A stretch of DNA of 64,000 bases from Ramicandelaber brevisporus (lineage: Eukaryota > Kickxellomycota > Ramicandelaberales > Ramicandelaberaceae): the NCBI GenBank assembly GCA_025201865.1, contig MU602686.1:32668-96667 (forward strand), in the 5' to 3' direction. Shown one piece after another: positions 31,356-40,651 of the stretch. Under the pieces are notes generated by a model that saw only the letters and a list, made by a program, of their open reading frames with translations, was not told the origin of the DNA and ran no database searches. Both the position numbers and the translations under genes were made by a program. The first letter of the stretch is position 1, and every line of letters begins with the position of its first letter.

Positions 31356-33419
31356 ATGTCGACCGTGAAGATCAAGACAGAGCCAACAGCAACGGCAGCA
31401 GCAGCAGCAGCAACAGTCGACGTGCAAGTCAAGCTCGAGCCGAGTCTCTCAACTGGTGATATCAAACTTGAGCAACACACTTCAGACATTGACACCAAAC
31501 TCGAGTCTGACTCGGAAGCTGACAGCGAGGAAGATGAGGAAGATGACATCAAATCTGAGAACGACGATGATGATGATGATGATGACACTGATCAGAACCA
31601 GTTCACAATAACTCCCAAGAAGCAGCGACGGTTCATTTGTGAATACTCTGGATGTGGTCGTGGATTCAATTCTTCTAACAATCTGGGAATTCACCGACAT
31701 GAACACAGACTCCAAACCAAGCTTACTACGCTTGGAAAGACTTACACACTGACACGGCAGTCGTTAAATGATCGATGGCTATGCCCTTTTCCGGGTTGTA
31801 ACGTGATATACAAAACAGTTGGTGGTATAGTTAGTCATATACGATTGTGTCATGTTAGTACTATAAAAGAGCAACAGCAGCAACAACCTCCAGCAAAGAA
31901 AGCTCGATACAAACGTTATTTCCTCAGCGTGGATAACTTTTATGTGAATGATATTCGTTGTGGTTATCATAATAAAATTGGAGTATTCATTTGCCATGAA
32001 TGTAGGCTGGTACCAGAATGTCTTCTCACACACCTGCAACAGAAACATGGATATGATGAGAAATCAATTGACAGATCTGCTCTTCCAGACAGCGCAGTAA
32101 ATGCAGGTGCTGACCCCAATATTGATCAGCATACCAGCAATCCATATCTATCATCAGCAATCAATCAACCAAGTCAACTGCAGCATCAGGATATTGTTCG
32201 AGGTTGGCTGTGCGTTACATCTGATTGCAGACATTGTGGCTACACAGTTCAGAGTAAGGGTAATCACAAGAAAAAATTTCATCAAGGCAAACAATTAGCA
32301 ACAGCTCCAGCACTCATACTGCACCTTTTGTTTACCAAATCAAAGGGTAACTACTTTCTCATTATTCGCATGGATCAGGCAAGCGGTGCTGTCACAGCCA
32401 GTAGTAACATAATGAGTCAGCACAAACTCGACTACAGTCACGATGGATTGAACACTCATGACGAGAATGATGATGATGTCAGCCAGAATGAGATTACAGC
32501 AGAATCCAATCAGAAGCGACAATGGATGTGTGAATATCATAATTGCGGACGTTTCTTCAGTTCATCAAGTCAATTTGGCAACCATCGACGCGAGCACAAA
32601 CTTGAGGTAGTAATTAATGTACAAGGTACAAATTTTGTTGTTACCCGTCAGTCTTTGGATGATCGATGGCCATGTCCAATTTCAGGGTGTGAAAGAACAT
32701 ACCAATTAGTTAATGGTACTCATGTGCATATTATTAACAATCATGATACATTATTGAAACAAAAACGTGCTAATATGGAAGATGAAAACAGTAATCAGCA
32801 ACAACATCATGAGATCAAGAAAGCAAGACCTGCTATTCATTGTTTCAAAGTAGATGACTTTTACATTAATGGCACTAGATGTGGCTATCATACTACGACT
32901 GGAGCATTCATCTGTTATGAATGCAGGCTGGTGCCAGAATGCCTGTTAACTCACTTGCAGCAGAAACACGGCTATGATGAGAAATCGATTAACAGCTCTG
33001 TTCTGTCAGAAAGTGCAGTAAATGCAAGTGCCGATCCCAATACTAACCAGCACACTGGTAACTCATATCTCGCACCAGTGATTAGCCAATCAAGTCAACT
33101 GCATCATCAGGATATTGTTCAAGGCTGGCTGTGTGTTACATCAGACTGTGGTTATTGCGGATATACAATTGGTAACAAGAGTAATCACAAGAATGTTATG
33201 CATAACGATGAACACCTATCGACCGTTCCTGCTCTTGTGTTGCGATTATTTTATGGGAAATCAAAAACCACGTGCTTTCTCATTACTCGATTGGACACAA
33301 TTGCCAACAACACTGTGGAGCCAAGTCACTCGACCAGTCAGCAGATTAATGAAGTTGATGATGATGATGGCGATGAATTAGTGCTGAGTGACTACAGCGA
33401 TGAAGACAATATTTACTAG
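31356..33419 (+). CDS. Eight-finger zinc protein with an internally duplicated OrsD-like module
   Basis: 687 aa. After an acidic N-terminus (VKIKTEP and a D run) come two copies of a four-finger module, about residues 93-340 and 390-650. Each copy reads: CX4CX12HX3H, CX4CX12HX4H, then two fingers of type CX2CX9HX4H (for example ICHECRLVPECLLTHLQQKH and the CGYTVQSKGNH finger). The first two are classical C2H2 fingers. The last pair resembles the paired fingers of fungal OrsD/DUF3505 proteins, a family often found in mobile-element or cluster-linked genes. The copies are offset by 921 bp at the best-conserved block. Both ends are acidic. Function unknown; a DNA-binding or domesticated-element origin is inferred. 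Confidence 0.75.
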   Translation: MSTVKIKTEPTATAAAAAATVDVQVKLEPSLSTGDIKLEQHTSDIDTKLESDSEADSEEDEEDDIKSENDDDDDDDDTDQNQFTITPKKQRRFICEYSGCGRGFNSSNNLGIHRHEHRLQTKLTTLGKTYTLTRQSLNDRWLCPFPGCNVIYKTVGGIVSHIRLCHVSTIKEQQQQQPPAKKARYKRYFLSVDNFYVNDIRCGYHNKIGVFICHECRLVPECLLTHLQQKHGYDEKSIDRSALPDSAVNAGADPNIDQHTSNPYLSSAINQPSQLQHQDIVRGWLCVTSDCRHCGYTVQSKGNHKKKFHQGKQLATAPALILHLLFTKSKGNYFLIIRMDQASGAVTASSNIMSQHKLDYSHDGLNTHDENDDDVSQNEITAESNQKRQWMCEYHNCGRFFSSSSQFGNHRREHKLEVVINVQGTNFVVTRQSLDDRWPCPISGCERTYQLVNGTHVHIINNHDTLLKQKRANMEDENSNQQQHHEIKKARPAIHCFKVDDFYINGTRCGYHTTTGAFICYECRLVPECLLTHLQQKHGYDEKSINSSVLSESAVNASADPNTNQHTGNSYLAPVISQSSQLHHQDIVQGWLCVTSDCGYCGYTIGNKSNHKNVMHNDEHLSTVPALVLRLFYGKSKTTCFLITRLDTIANNTVEPSHSTSQQINEVDDDDGDELVLSDYSDEDNIY

Positions 33420-33602
33420 AAGAAATGAGTGATGGTATTTACAGAACCCCAACTATCGCGGTTTACCATTGTTAATAAGCCGCCGCTTAATGACTCTGAT
33501 ATATAGCAGATATGCTCACTAATAAACATACGATTAAATAAGTAAAAAAAACGATTAAATAAGAACAAGAAAAGTAAAAACAGGGGGAAACAAGTGCAGA
33601 CT

Positions 33603-33750
33603 GATTACATCTTGTTGGAGCGCTGGGCCTGGGATTCGCCTTGTTCTGCCAAAGCAAACATGGCATTCATTGCGTCGATTACATCTTGTTGGAGCGCTGG
33701 GCCTGGGATTCGCCTTGTTCTGCCAAAGCAAACATGGCATTCATTGCGTC
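33603..33750. repeat. 74-bp tandem duplication spanning the stop codon of the carnitine acetyltransferase gene
   Basis: Copies at 33603-33676 and 33677-33750 are identical as read. The gene-proximal copy (33677-33750) encodes the last 23 residues and the stop. The distal copy repeats the same sequence in the 3' flank. Since 74 is not a multiple of three and a stop intervenes, the second copy is not translated in frame. Confidence 0.95.
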
Positions 33751-35748
33751 AAGGACGTGATCACGCATCTTCTGGACATCACTGCCACCGGATTTGCGAC
33801 CCTCAGCGTTGAATCGGATCAGCTTTGGACCCATAAAGTAGTTGATGCCGTAGCCCTTGTTGTCCCAAACGACAGAGCCGAATCCAGTGACACCCATGCG
33901 TGGTGAGAATGGCAGCGCCGATGTCGACAGTCGCCATGTACCAGAGCGAGCAAACACCGGATCAGTGAAAACGGGATGAATTGACGGCGGGTTGTACTCG
34001 GTATCTTTGCGAGCTGGCGATGGATACGGGATAGTGCGGCTCTTATTGCCTGGGGCATCTGGTGCGCAAATGTCAGGCAAGTAGTGAGCAAGACGCAGGC
34101 CAAGCATGTGACGATCGATGCCGCGTCCAAACATGGCGTCCTTGGTGCGCTGAGAGTGCTTGACACATGCCCGGCGCAGCAGAGCAAGCTTCTTGTCAGC
34201 TGGCAGTGAGGCATCGGTCATGCCCAACACAAATGCCTTGCTCTCGTTAGACAGTGTGCGAATGGTCTCCGTGCGGCCGTGGAAATACTTGCGAACGCTG
34301 GCAGTCTCATAGGTGCCCACGAACTCACCGTGAAGTTGATAGTAGGCAAGCTGGAACGCCATCTGCACAAAGGCGTCTGGAGCAACCTTGACAAGCTTCT
34401 TGATGTCAGTGTTACCGCGAGCGCTGAGGCTGCCAACAGCGGTGTCAGAGTCCGTTGTAATAGCCATTGCAGTCTTTTGAGCAGCCGTGATGCTGTTCAG
34501 GATCTCGTCATCCACAGTGAAACGGATGCGCTGTGGTGGAGGCAGCTTGGCGAGCAGACCGGTGGTCGGGATCGGCACATCAACAGGCGGAGCTGGCTCG
34601 AGAAGAGCAAAGTTGAAGACATCCAGCGGGATCAATGCATCGCACGGAGAGTGCTCACCGTTGTTTCCACCAGCACCGGTAGCAGTGAAGATAACAACAA
34701 ACGGCTTGTCGAACCAGCGATTGCGAGCAGACTGGCCATGGAAAATAACACGGTAGTTGACATCGGGGGATGGACCAGCGCCATAGTCGTCGAGAGCGAT
34801 GCACAACACTGCGGTGTCAATCGTCTCGAGTGCATTTGCATTGTTGACTGGATCGATCTTGAGCAAGTGAGCGCGAGCGGTTGCCCAGCCATCACGGTTG
34901 TCGGCAGTCAAGCAGCCAACTGGAGGATCCAACTCCGTCAGTGCCTGAACCTGGTCAATAACACTCCACAGCTGCTGCTCAATATCGCCGGCAGCCATTC
35001 GCGTCTTGCCGTCTGTTGGGTCAACAAGCTCAATGCGATATACCTGGTCGCGCACCAACACAACTGCATGAGTCGACGTAGATGGATGATCACCAATCAC
35101 CTTGTCACATCCAGGCAGCGCCACGCGAGACACTCCAAACTGCTGAGTATACTGCCACATGCACATTGGCGAGCCATCGGGGAACTTGTCAATGGGCAAT
35201 CGGCCAGTATCCAACAGGTTTTTGTAGTCCATCATGCGGCTCACAACATGCGCGGCACGACGCACTTGCCATTTCGTAAATGTTCCACGCGGCAGCCATG
35301 CATTGATCAGCTCTTTCGGCGTGTTTGGATCATCTACAAACAACATGCTGTGGTTCGAGTTGGCAACAAGCGGCTCACGCCATTCGTGGTATGCCTTGCT
35401 GAACCACCACTGCTCAAGCCAGTTGCCCTTCTGTGGTTGAGCGGCAGCATATTCATGCAGACGAGCCTGCAAGCGCTCGCCTTCGCCACCTGGCTTGATG
35501 AAATCGGCAACCAGCTCGCGCGTTTTGGCCAGCTCCTCGGATGAATTGACGACTGGCTCAATGCTCTCGAGGTAGCGAGCAAAAGTGTCGCGCAGGTCAG
35601 GGATCGGCAGTGGAGGCAGGGTGGTTTGGTATGTCATGGTCGACTCGCGCTGCACGCCGCCCAGTGGAGTGCGGCCGTCGGTGGTGGCTGCCTGGCCAGC
35701 GTTGATTGCGGCGTGCTCGGCCTTGGTCAATAGAAGGGAGGCGGTCAT
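33679..35748 (-). CDS. Carnitine O-acetyltransferase (choline/carnitine acyltransferase family)
   Basis: 689 aa from the first ATG (35748); the open frame further upstream is Cys/Arg low complexity from a non-ATG codon. Family motifs: LPPLPIPDLRDTFARYLESI at the start, the catalytic-His block GEHSPCDA near residue 365, the substrate-binding stretch RKYFHGRTETIRT, and DRHMLGLRL. The enzyme exchanges acetyl groups between CoA and carnitine so that acetyl units can leave peroxisomes or enter mitochondria. About 30 residues precede the conserved core. The C-terminus is SNKM, at best a weak variant of a peroxisomal PTS1. It shares a divergent promoter with Nma111. The 3' end carries a 74-bp tandem duplication. 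Confidence 0.92.
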   Translation of the reverse strand: MTASLLLTKAEHAAINAGQAATTDGRTPLGGVQRESTMTYQTTLPPLPIPDLRDTFARYLESIEPVVNSSEELAKTRELVADFIKPGGEGERLQARLHEYAAAQPQKGNWLEQWWFSKAYHEWREPLVANSNHSMLFVDDPNTPKELINAWLPRGTFTKWQVRRAAHVVSRMMDYKNLLDTGRLPIDKFPDGSPMCMWQYTQQFGVSRVALPGCDKVIGDHPSTSTHAVVLVRDQVYRIELVDPTDGKTRMAAGDIEQQLWSVIDQVQALTELDPPVGCLTADNRDGWATARAHLLKIDPVNNANALETIDTAVLCIALDDYGAGPSPDVNYRVIFHGQSARNRWFDKPFVVIFTATGAGGNNGEHSPCDALIPLDVFNFALLEPAPPVDVPIPTTGLLAKLPPPQRIRFTVDDEILNSITAAQKTAMAITTDSDTAVGSLSARGNTDIKKLVKVAPDAFVQMAFQLAYYQLHGEFVGTYETASVRKYFHGRTETIRTLSNESKAFVLGMTDASLPADKKLALLRRACVKHSQRTKDAMFGRGIDRHMLGLRLAHYLPDICAPDAPGNKSRTIPYPSPARKDTEYNPPSIHPVFTDPVFARSGTWRLSTSALPFSPRMGVTGFGSVVWDNKGYGINYFMGPKLIRFNAEGRKSGGSDVQKMRDHVLDAMNAMFALAEQGESQAQRSNKM

Positions 35749-36422
35749 CTTGAGGTGAGAAAGAGTACTGGGAGAAGTAACAAAATTAAAGTAGGCGAAA
35801 AGGCGAAGAAAGAGCAGCAGACGACAGCAACAAAGAGGACAACAGCAACGACAACAGAGGCAGCAACAAAGAAGAGGACAGAAACGAGGACGACAGCAAC
35901 GACGGAGAATGAGAGAATTCAAGCTCAGCTCTGTGCTCCACACAGGCGGTCACGCGCAAAGCACCTGATGTGTGAAAAAATGTGCCGATTTAATCCACGT
36001 GAACAAGGCAGCCAGGATCTAGACCGAAATGGCCGACATCTGGACGACGATTCAGACATACTCCATCACTGTGTGTACGCAGTGATTAAAGTGATTAAAA
36101 CGATTTGATATCAAGATGAAATCGTTTCAACTCAAACATGAGATTTTAAAAAAGGATCTCATATCGATGGAGGATGCATGTTTGACATGCAGTCTGACAA
36201 CATTGGAAGGGGGCGACGGGGGCGGGTCATGTCGCAGACCGACCAGGCGTTCTCAGAGGGGAAAGAAAAAAGCCCACCACTATCGAACTTTTTCTTGTTT
36301 TTGAAACGCGAAACATCCACCTTCACCGTCTCTATCTTCACTGCTGCCAAAGAAAGACTTTGAACCACTGTATATTATCATCAGAAACATAGAGCTGTGC
36401 CGCCGCCCCTCTTTTCGTGCAC
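35749..36422. promoter_or_regulatory. Divergent promoter, carnitine acetyltransferase (-) and NMA111 (+)
   Basis: About 670 bases. The side near the acetyltransferase is rich in ACAGCAAC repeats (about 35820-35905). The middle holds a repeated GTGATTAAA motif (36081-36099). No gene is convincing. Confidence 0.6.
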
Positions 36423-39400
36423 ATGTCGAACCGTTCAACAGCACCCAGCAATCGCAATGCTGGTGGCGCGAGTGATATAGCCCGCCAGCTTGCCAACGCG
36501 TCGCTTTCTGAGTCAAACAACAATACTCAGGCTTCAAACGTACCCGTCAACCCGTTTGCAAACAACGCACAGCCAGCGCTTCATGCCGTGCCGCGCGGCC
36601 AATTCCAGACTGCCGGCGGTGTTGGCGCCTGTGGTCTACCATCATCAACAGCTGCCGGAGTAAACGCGCGCACTGCCAGCGGCTATGGAGGAATCAGCAC
36701 CCTTGCCGCTGCCGTAGGTGGCCCTGTTTCACAATCTCAACACCCGCCGTCTCTTGGTGTTCCATCAGCCCCGCGTCCCGTATCCATGATCGACCCAGAC
36801 TCTAGCACACTCGGCGCTACTGGCTATGCTGCCCCCGTCTTCAGCAAAGACCCCGCCGGCGTTGTTGGCGGAATTGCTGGAGGTGGCGGGGTGGGTGCCA
36901 CTGGACCTGATTTGGCCAATGCCAAGCGCCGCAGCCGCCGTGGAACCGTAACTGGCATCACCATTGACCGCGCTGGCGGCGTCGTGGTTGACCTGCAGCG
37001 TGCCTTGCGCCGCTCCATTGTATTCTCGCCTGGAGCTATCGAGAAGGGCCTCTTCCCGGATGTGCCTCCGCCGCCCAAGAGCGCTGGGCTGCCACCAACC
37101 GCCGAGTCCATGGAAGTGCCATTCCCGTCTATTCCTGCTGACCCTCCATCGCGTGCCCCAGCTGGTCTTGGTGTTCCTGGTCAAGCTCAATTCTACGACC
37201 ACGACCACTACGTCCTGCCGATCTCTCGTCGCTACTCCATCACGCAAGATGCTCAAAAGCCCGCCATTCCGTACAGCGAGGCCAAGCAGCAGTACAAGCC
37301 CAGTGAGTTCATCGAAGACTCTGACGAGGACGAAGACGAAGAGGACGACGACTTCCTGATCATTGGCAGTGGCAGCTCTGCAGCGGCTGCTGGTAGCGGC
37401 TCTAATCACGGTCTTGGCCCTCCGCCTGCTCCAAGTGCTGCCGCTGCTGCCACGCTGGATCCATCGGCCGTCGGCCGTCCAGGTTTGACAGCCAAGGTTC
37501 CATCCAAGTACGACTTGCACACTGCCGAAGTGAGCCGTCGCTCGTCTGTTGTTGACATGCTGGAGACTGCCGAGATGGATAACTTGCGCTGGGCCAAAAC
37601 CATCGAGGTTGCCGTGTCTGCCATTGTCTGTATCAAGGGCAGCCGTCCACGCGCGTTTGACACCAACAAGTATGGCGCGTTCAAGGCCACTGGCTTCATT
37701 GTGGATGCTGAGCAAGGCTTGATTCTCACTAACCGCCACGTCGTTGGCGCTGGTCCGTTCTTGGGCGAGGCTGTCTTCCCGAATCACGAGACGGTTGATG
37801 TGATTGCCGTGTATCGCGATCCAGTCCATGACTTTGGATTCCTCAAGTACGATCCCAAGAAGCTGCGTTACATCCGTCCAGCCACCATCCCGCTGTATCC
37901 GGCTGGCGCCAAAATCGGCACTGAAGTCAAGATCATTGGTAACGATGCCGGTGAAGACATCTCCATTCTCTCTGGCCACATCTCGCGCACTGACCGTAAT
38001 GCTCCATCATGCGGTGCCATGGCCTACTCTGACTTTAACACCTTCTACTTCCAGGCTGCTGCATCGCTTAGTTCTGGCTCGAGCGGCTCGCCCGTCCTGG
38101 ACATTTATGGCCGTGCTGTTGGTCTGCACGCTGCTGGCCGCACTGATGCCGCCACCAACTTCTTCTTACCTCTCCATCGTGTACTGCGCGCACTCGAGTA
38201 CATTCGCCACGGCAAGCAAGTTCCGCGCGGCACCATCCAACTCCAGTGGACATACGAGGCTTACGATGTTCTGCGCCGCACTGGCTTGCCAGCCCGTGTC
38301 GAGTCCGATGTGCGCGCGCAGTTCCCCAAGGGCAAAGGCATGCTCCAAGCTGTCACTGTTCTGCCCAAGGGTCCTGCCGCCGGTATGGTCGAACACGGTG
38401 ACATTCTAATTTCCATCAATCGCAAGATTGTCACCAACTTTGTTGTTGTTGATGACATCCTGGACAGCAACGTTGGCAAGACTCTCGAGTTTTGCATCGC
38501 GCACGGTGGTGAGCTGCGCACGTTCCATGCCACTGTTCAAGACTTGCACAGTGTCACTCCAGATCGTTTCCTATACATTTCTGGCTGTGTTATCCATGAC
38601 TTGTCGTATCAGCTTGCTCGTTATTATGACCACCCGGCTGAAGGTGTGTTTATTGCCGATGGCTGGGGTCCATTTGGCGTCTCTGGTGTTGACAACGGCG
38701 CACTGATTCTGAGTGTCAATGGCAAGGACACTCCCAACCTGTCTGAGCTGCTCAGTGTCATGAAGACGATTCCAGATGGCGCACCACTCGCTTTGATGGC
38801 TCGCAACATTTCTCGCCAAGGCGACCGTCGTCCATTCTTTGCCAACCTGGACCGCCACTGGTACGAAACCATGATGTTTGTGCGCAATGACACCACTGGT
38901 GATTGGGAGAAGAAGGCTGTACCGCCACCACCGCCAGCCGAGCACCCGAAGCCCAAGACTGTTGCGCTGGTCATCAACCGCAAGGCCAATTCTGCTGTGG
39001 TCACTCTCACACCATCGCTTGTGTATGTCGAGAACTACGCACCGCATTCTGTTAACGGCCGCATTCTGCTTCACTCCCGCGGTACTGGTCTCGTCATTGA
39101 CGCCAAGAAGGGTCTGCTCATTGTCCAGCGCAGCGCCGTTCCGTTTGATTTGTCTGATGTTACGCTGACTTTTGCTGAGAAGATCCAAGTCCGCGGCCGT
39201 GTCGTCTATACTCACCCGCATCACTCGTACACGCTCCTGCAGTACGACCCATCTCTGCTCGGCGAGACTGAGGTCACGGAAGCTCAGTTCAGTGACAAGC
39301 CGCTCGAGGAAGACATGCCTGTCACACTGGTTGGATTCAGCTCGAATGAGCGCATCACATCTCACGAGTCTGTTATCAACGAGATTGAACCGTGCAGCAT

Positions 39401-40364
39401 GGAGCCTCACACTCCACCGCGCTCTCGGCCCATCAACCTCGAGACCGCCGACCTCAAGTCCCCAACCGGCATGGTTTCCTTCTCTGGTGTGCTCGTTGAT
39501 TCTGACAACAAGGTTGCTGGACTGTGGATCCAGCACAGCAGTGACCGCAGCGGCGACGGCCACCGCAGCACTCGCTACTTGGGCATCGACGTTCACGCCA
39601 TCCGCCATGTTCTCGATCAGTTCATCTCTGCTCCTTCTCTTGACAGAGTTGATCTTGTGCATCGCTCGCTGTGTGCCGAGTTCCGCTTCATGCCAGTGGT
39701 TATGGTCCAGCAAATGGGTTTGTCGGATGCCTGGCAGAAGAAGCTCGAAGACCGCTCGCCACAGCGTCCGTGGGCCATGCTCGTCAAGCGCGTTGATGCA
39801 CTGTCTCCCAACTCTAAACTGCTGCGTCCGCTCGACGTTGTTCTCGAAATCAACGGTCAGATGCCAGTCTCGTTCCGCGATCTCGATGTTCAGTTTGAGC
39901 GCAAGACCCTTGACATGAAGGTGCTGCGCGACGGCAAGGAACTAAACCTCGTGGTTTCAACAGTGGCTGCTGCCGAGAATGAATGCAATCGCTACGTGTT
40001 CTGGGCCGGCGCGTGCTTCCAGGCTCCGTATCGCGCTTTGCTGCAGCAGACTGAGCAGGTGCCATGCCAGCTGTATGTGTCGTTCAACTTTTGGGGCAGC
40101 CCTGCTGATATCCATGGACCTGGCCCTGGCAACTACGTCACGCATGTTAATGGTGTTGAGACACCGGGGTTGGATGCGCTTCTCGAAGTGATCAAGACAT
40201 TGCCGGAGAATGATTATGTGCGCATGCGTGTCATTGAGTATGGAACCGATGTGGCTAATATCATTACACTCAAGACGAACAAGCACTATTGGGGAACGCG
40301 CGAGCTGGTACGCAAGAACACCAACGATCCAAACGAATGGGGCTGGACTTGGATCGAGCATTAA
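36423..40364 (+). CDS. NMA111: Nma111-type nuclear HtrA serine protease with PDZ domains
   Basis: 1313 aa from the ATG at 36423 (the frame is open to a GTG two codons earlier). It has the fungal Nma111 layout, two HtrA-like halves with PDZ domains. The first protease half has all three catalytic residues: His in LTNRHVVG (near residue 440), Asp in PVHDFGFL, Ser in SSGSSGSPVLD (near 558). The second half looks inactive: QRSAVPF sits where the His is expected. Known members act in the nucleus in stress and apoptosis-like death. An N-terminal extension of nearly 400 residues, longer than usual, holds a basic KRRSRRG patch near 167 (possible NLS) and an acidic run near 300. Codon use is strongly G/C-ending. 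Confidence 0.93.
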   Translation: MSNRSTAPSNRNAGGASDIARQLANASLSESNNNTQASNVPVNPFANNAQPALHAVPRGQFQTAGGVGACGLPSSTAAGVNARTASGYGGISTLAAAVGGPVSQSQHPPSLGVPSAPRPVSMIDPDSSTLGATGYAAPVFSKDPAGVVGGIAGGGGVGATGPDLANAKRRSRRGTVTGITIDRAGGVVVDLQRALRRSIVFSPGAIEKGLFPDVPPPPKSAGLPPTAESMEVPFPSIPADPPSRAPAGLGVPGQAQFYDHDHYVLPISRRYSITQDAQKPAIPYSEAKQQYKPSEFIEDSDEDEDEEDDDFLIIGSGSSAAAAGSGSNHGLGPPPAPSAAAAATLDPSAVGRPGLTAKVPSKYDLHTAEVSRRSSVVDMLETAEMDNLRWAKTIEVAVSAIVCIKGSRPRAFDTNKYGAFKATGFIVDAEQGLILTNRHVVGAGPFLGEAVFPNHETVDVIAVYRDPVHDFGFLKYDPKKLRYIRPATIPLYPAGAKIGTEVKIIGNDAGEDISILSGHISRTDRNAPSCGAMAYSDFNTFYFQAAASLSSGSSGSPVLDIYGRAVGLHAAGRTDAATNFFLPLHRVLRALEYIRHGKQVPRGTIQLQWTYEAYDVLRRTGLPARVESDVRAQFPKGKGMLQAVTVLPKGPAAGMVEHGDILISINRKIVTNFVVVDDILDSNVGKTLEFCIAHGGELRTFHATVQDLHSVTPDRFLYISGCVIHDLSYQLARYYDHPAEGVFIADGWGPFGVSGVDNGALILSVNGKDTPNLSELLSVMKTIPDGAPLALMARNISRQGDRRPFFANLDRHWYETMMFVRNDTTGDWEKKAVPPPPPAEHPKPKTVALVINRKANSAVVTLTPSLVYVENYAPHSVNGRILLHSRGTGLVIDAKKGLLIVQRSAVPFDLSDVTLTFAEKIQVRGRVVYTHPHHSYTLLQYDPSLLGETEVTEAQFSDKPLEEDMPVTLVGFSSNERITSHESVINEIEPCSMEPHTPPRSRPINLETADLKSPTGMVSFSGVLVDSDNKVAGLWIQHSSDRSGDGHRSTRYLGIDVHAIRHVLDQFISAPSLDRVDLVHRSLCAEFRFMPVVMVQQMGLSDAWQKKLEDRSPQRPWAMLVKRVDALSPNSKLLRPLDVVLEINGQMPVSFRDLDVQFERKTLDMKVLRDGKELNLVVSTVAAAENECNRYVFWAGACFQAPYRALLQQTEQVPCQLYVSFNFWGSPADIHGPGPGNYVTHVNGVETPGLDALLEVIKTLPENDYVRMRVIEYGTDVANIITLKTNKHYWGTRELVRKNTNDPNEWGWTWIEH

Positions 40365-40651
40365 AATGGAAATGCAAAAGGACAACAACAACAACAACAA
40401 CAATAACAACAACAATATTAGCAAGTGTAACTCTAGCAAGTATATCTGTAACATATGTAACATCTGTAACGTTTGTATACTAACTATAAAAGGTTCGTTC
40501 ATCTTTTTTTTTAAACAAAAAATCATAGCGAGTTTCAAATAGTAACAGCTTGATGTTCGCAAAAGTAATTAAAAAAGGATATCGATGTGAATAAGAATTA
40601 AAAAAGCAAGTAAGTAAGCGAAAAAGGAAGCGGTAAAGTATTAAAATCAAC
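40365..40651. other. Convergent 3' region, NMA111 and RhoGEF
   Basis: 287 AT-rich bases with an AACAAC run (40382-40413) and a repeated GTAACATCTGTAAC-type motif (40425-40475). It should contain the polyadenylation sites of both genes. No gene. Confidence 0.55.

Noticed and set aside
33530-33563. Two copies of ACGATTAAATAAG separated by a short T/A run
   Set aside because: Too short and AT-rich to claim an insertion; simple slippage is enough.
35749-35943. Cys-rich N-terminal extension of the carnitine acetyltransferase frame
   Set aside because: It begins at GTG, has runs of Cys from GGACAACAGC-type repeats, and the first ATG at 35748 sits properly before the conserved core.
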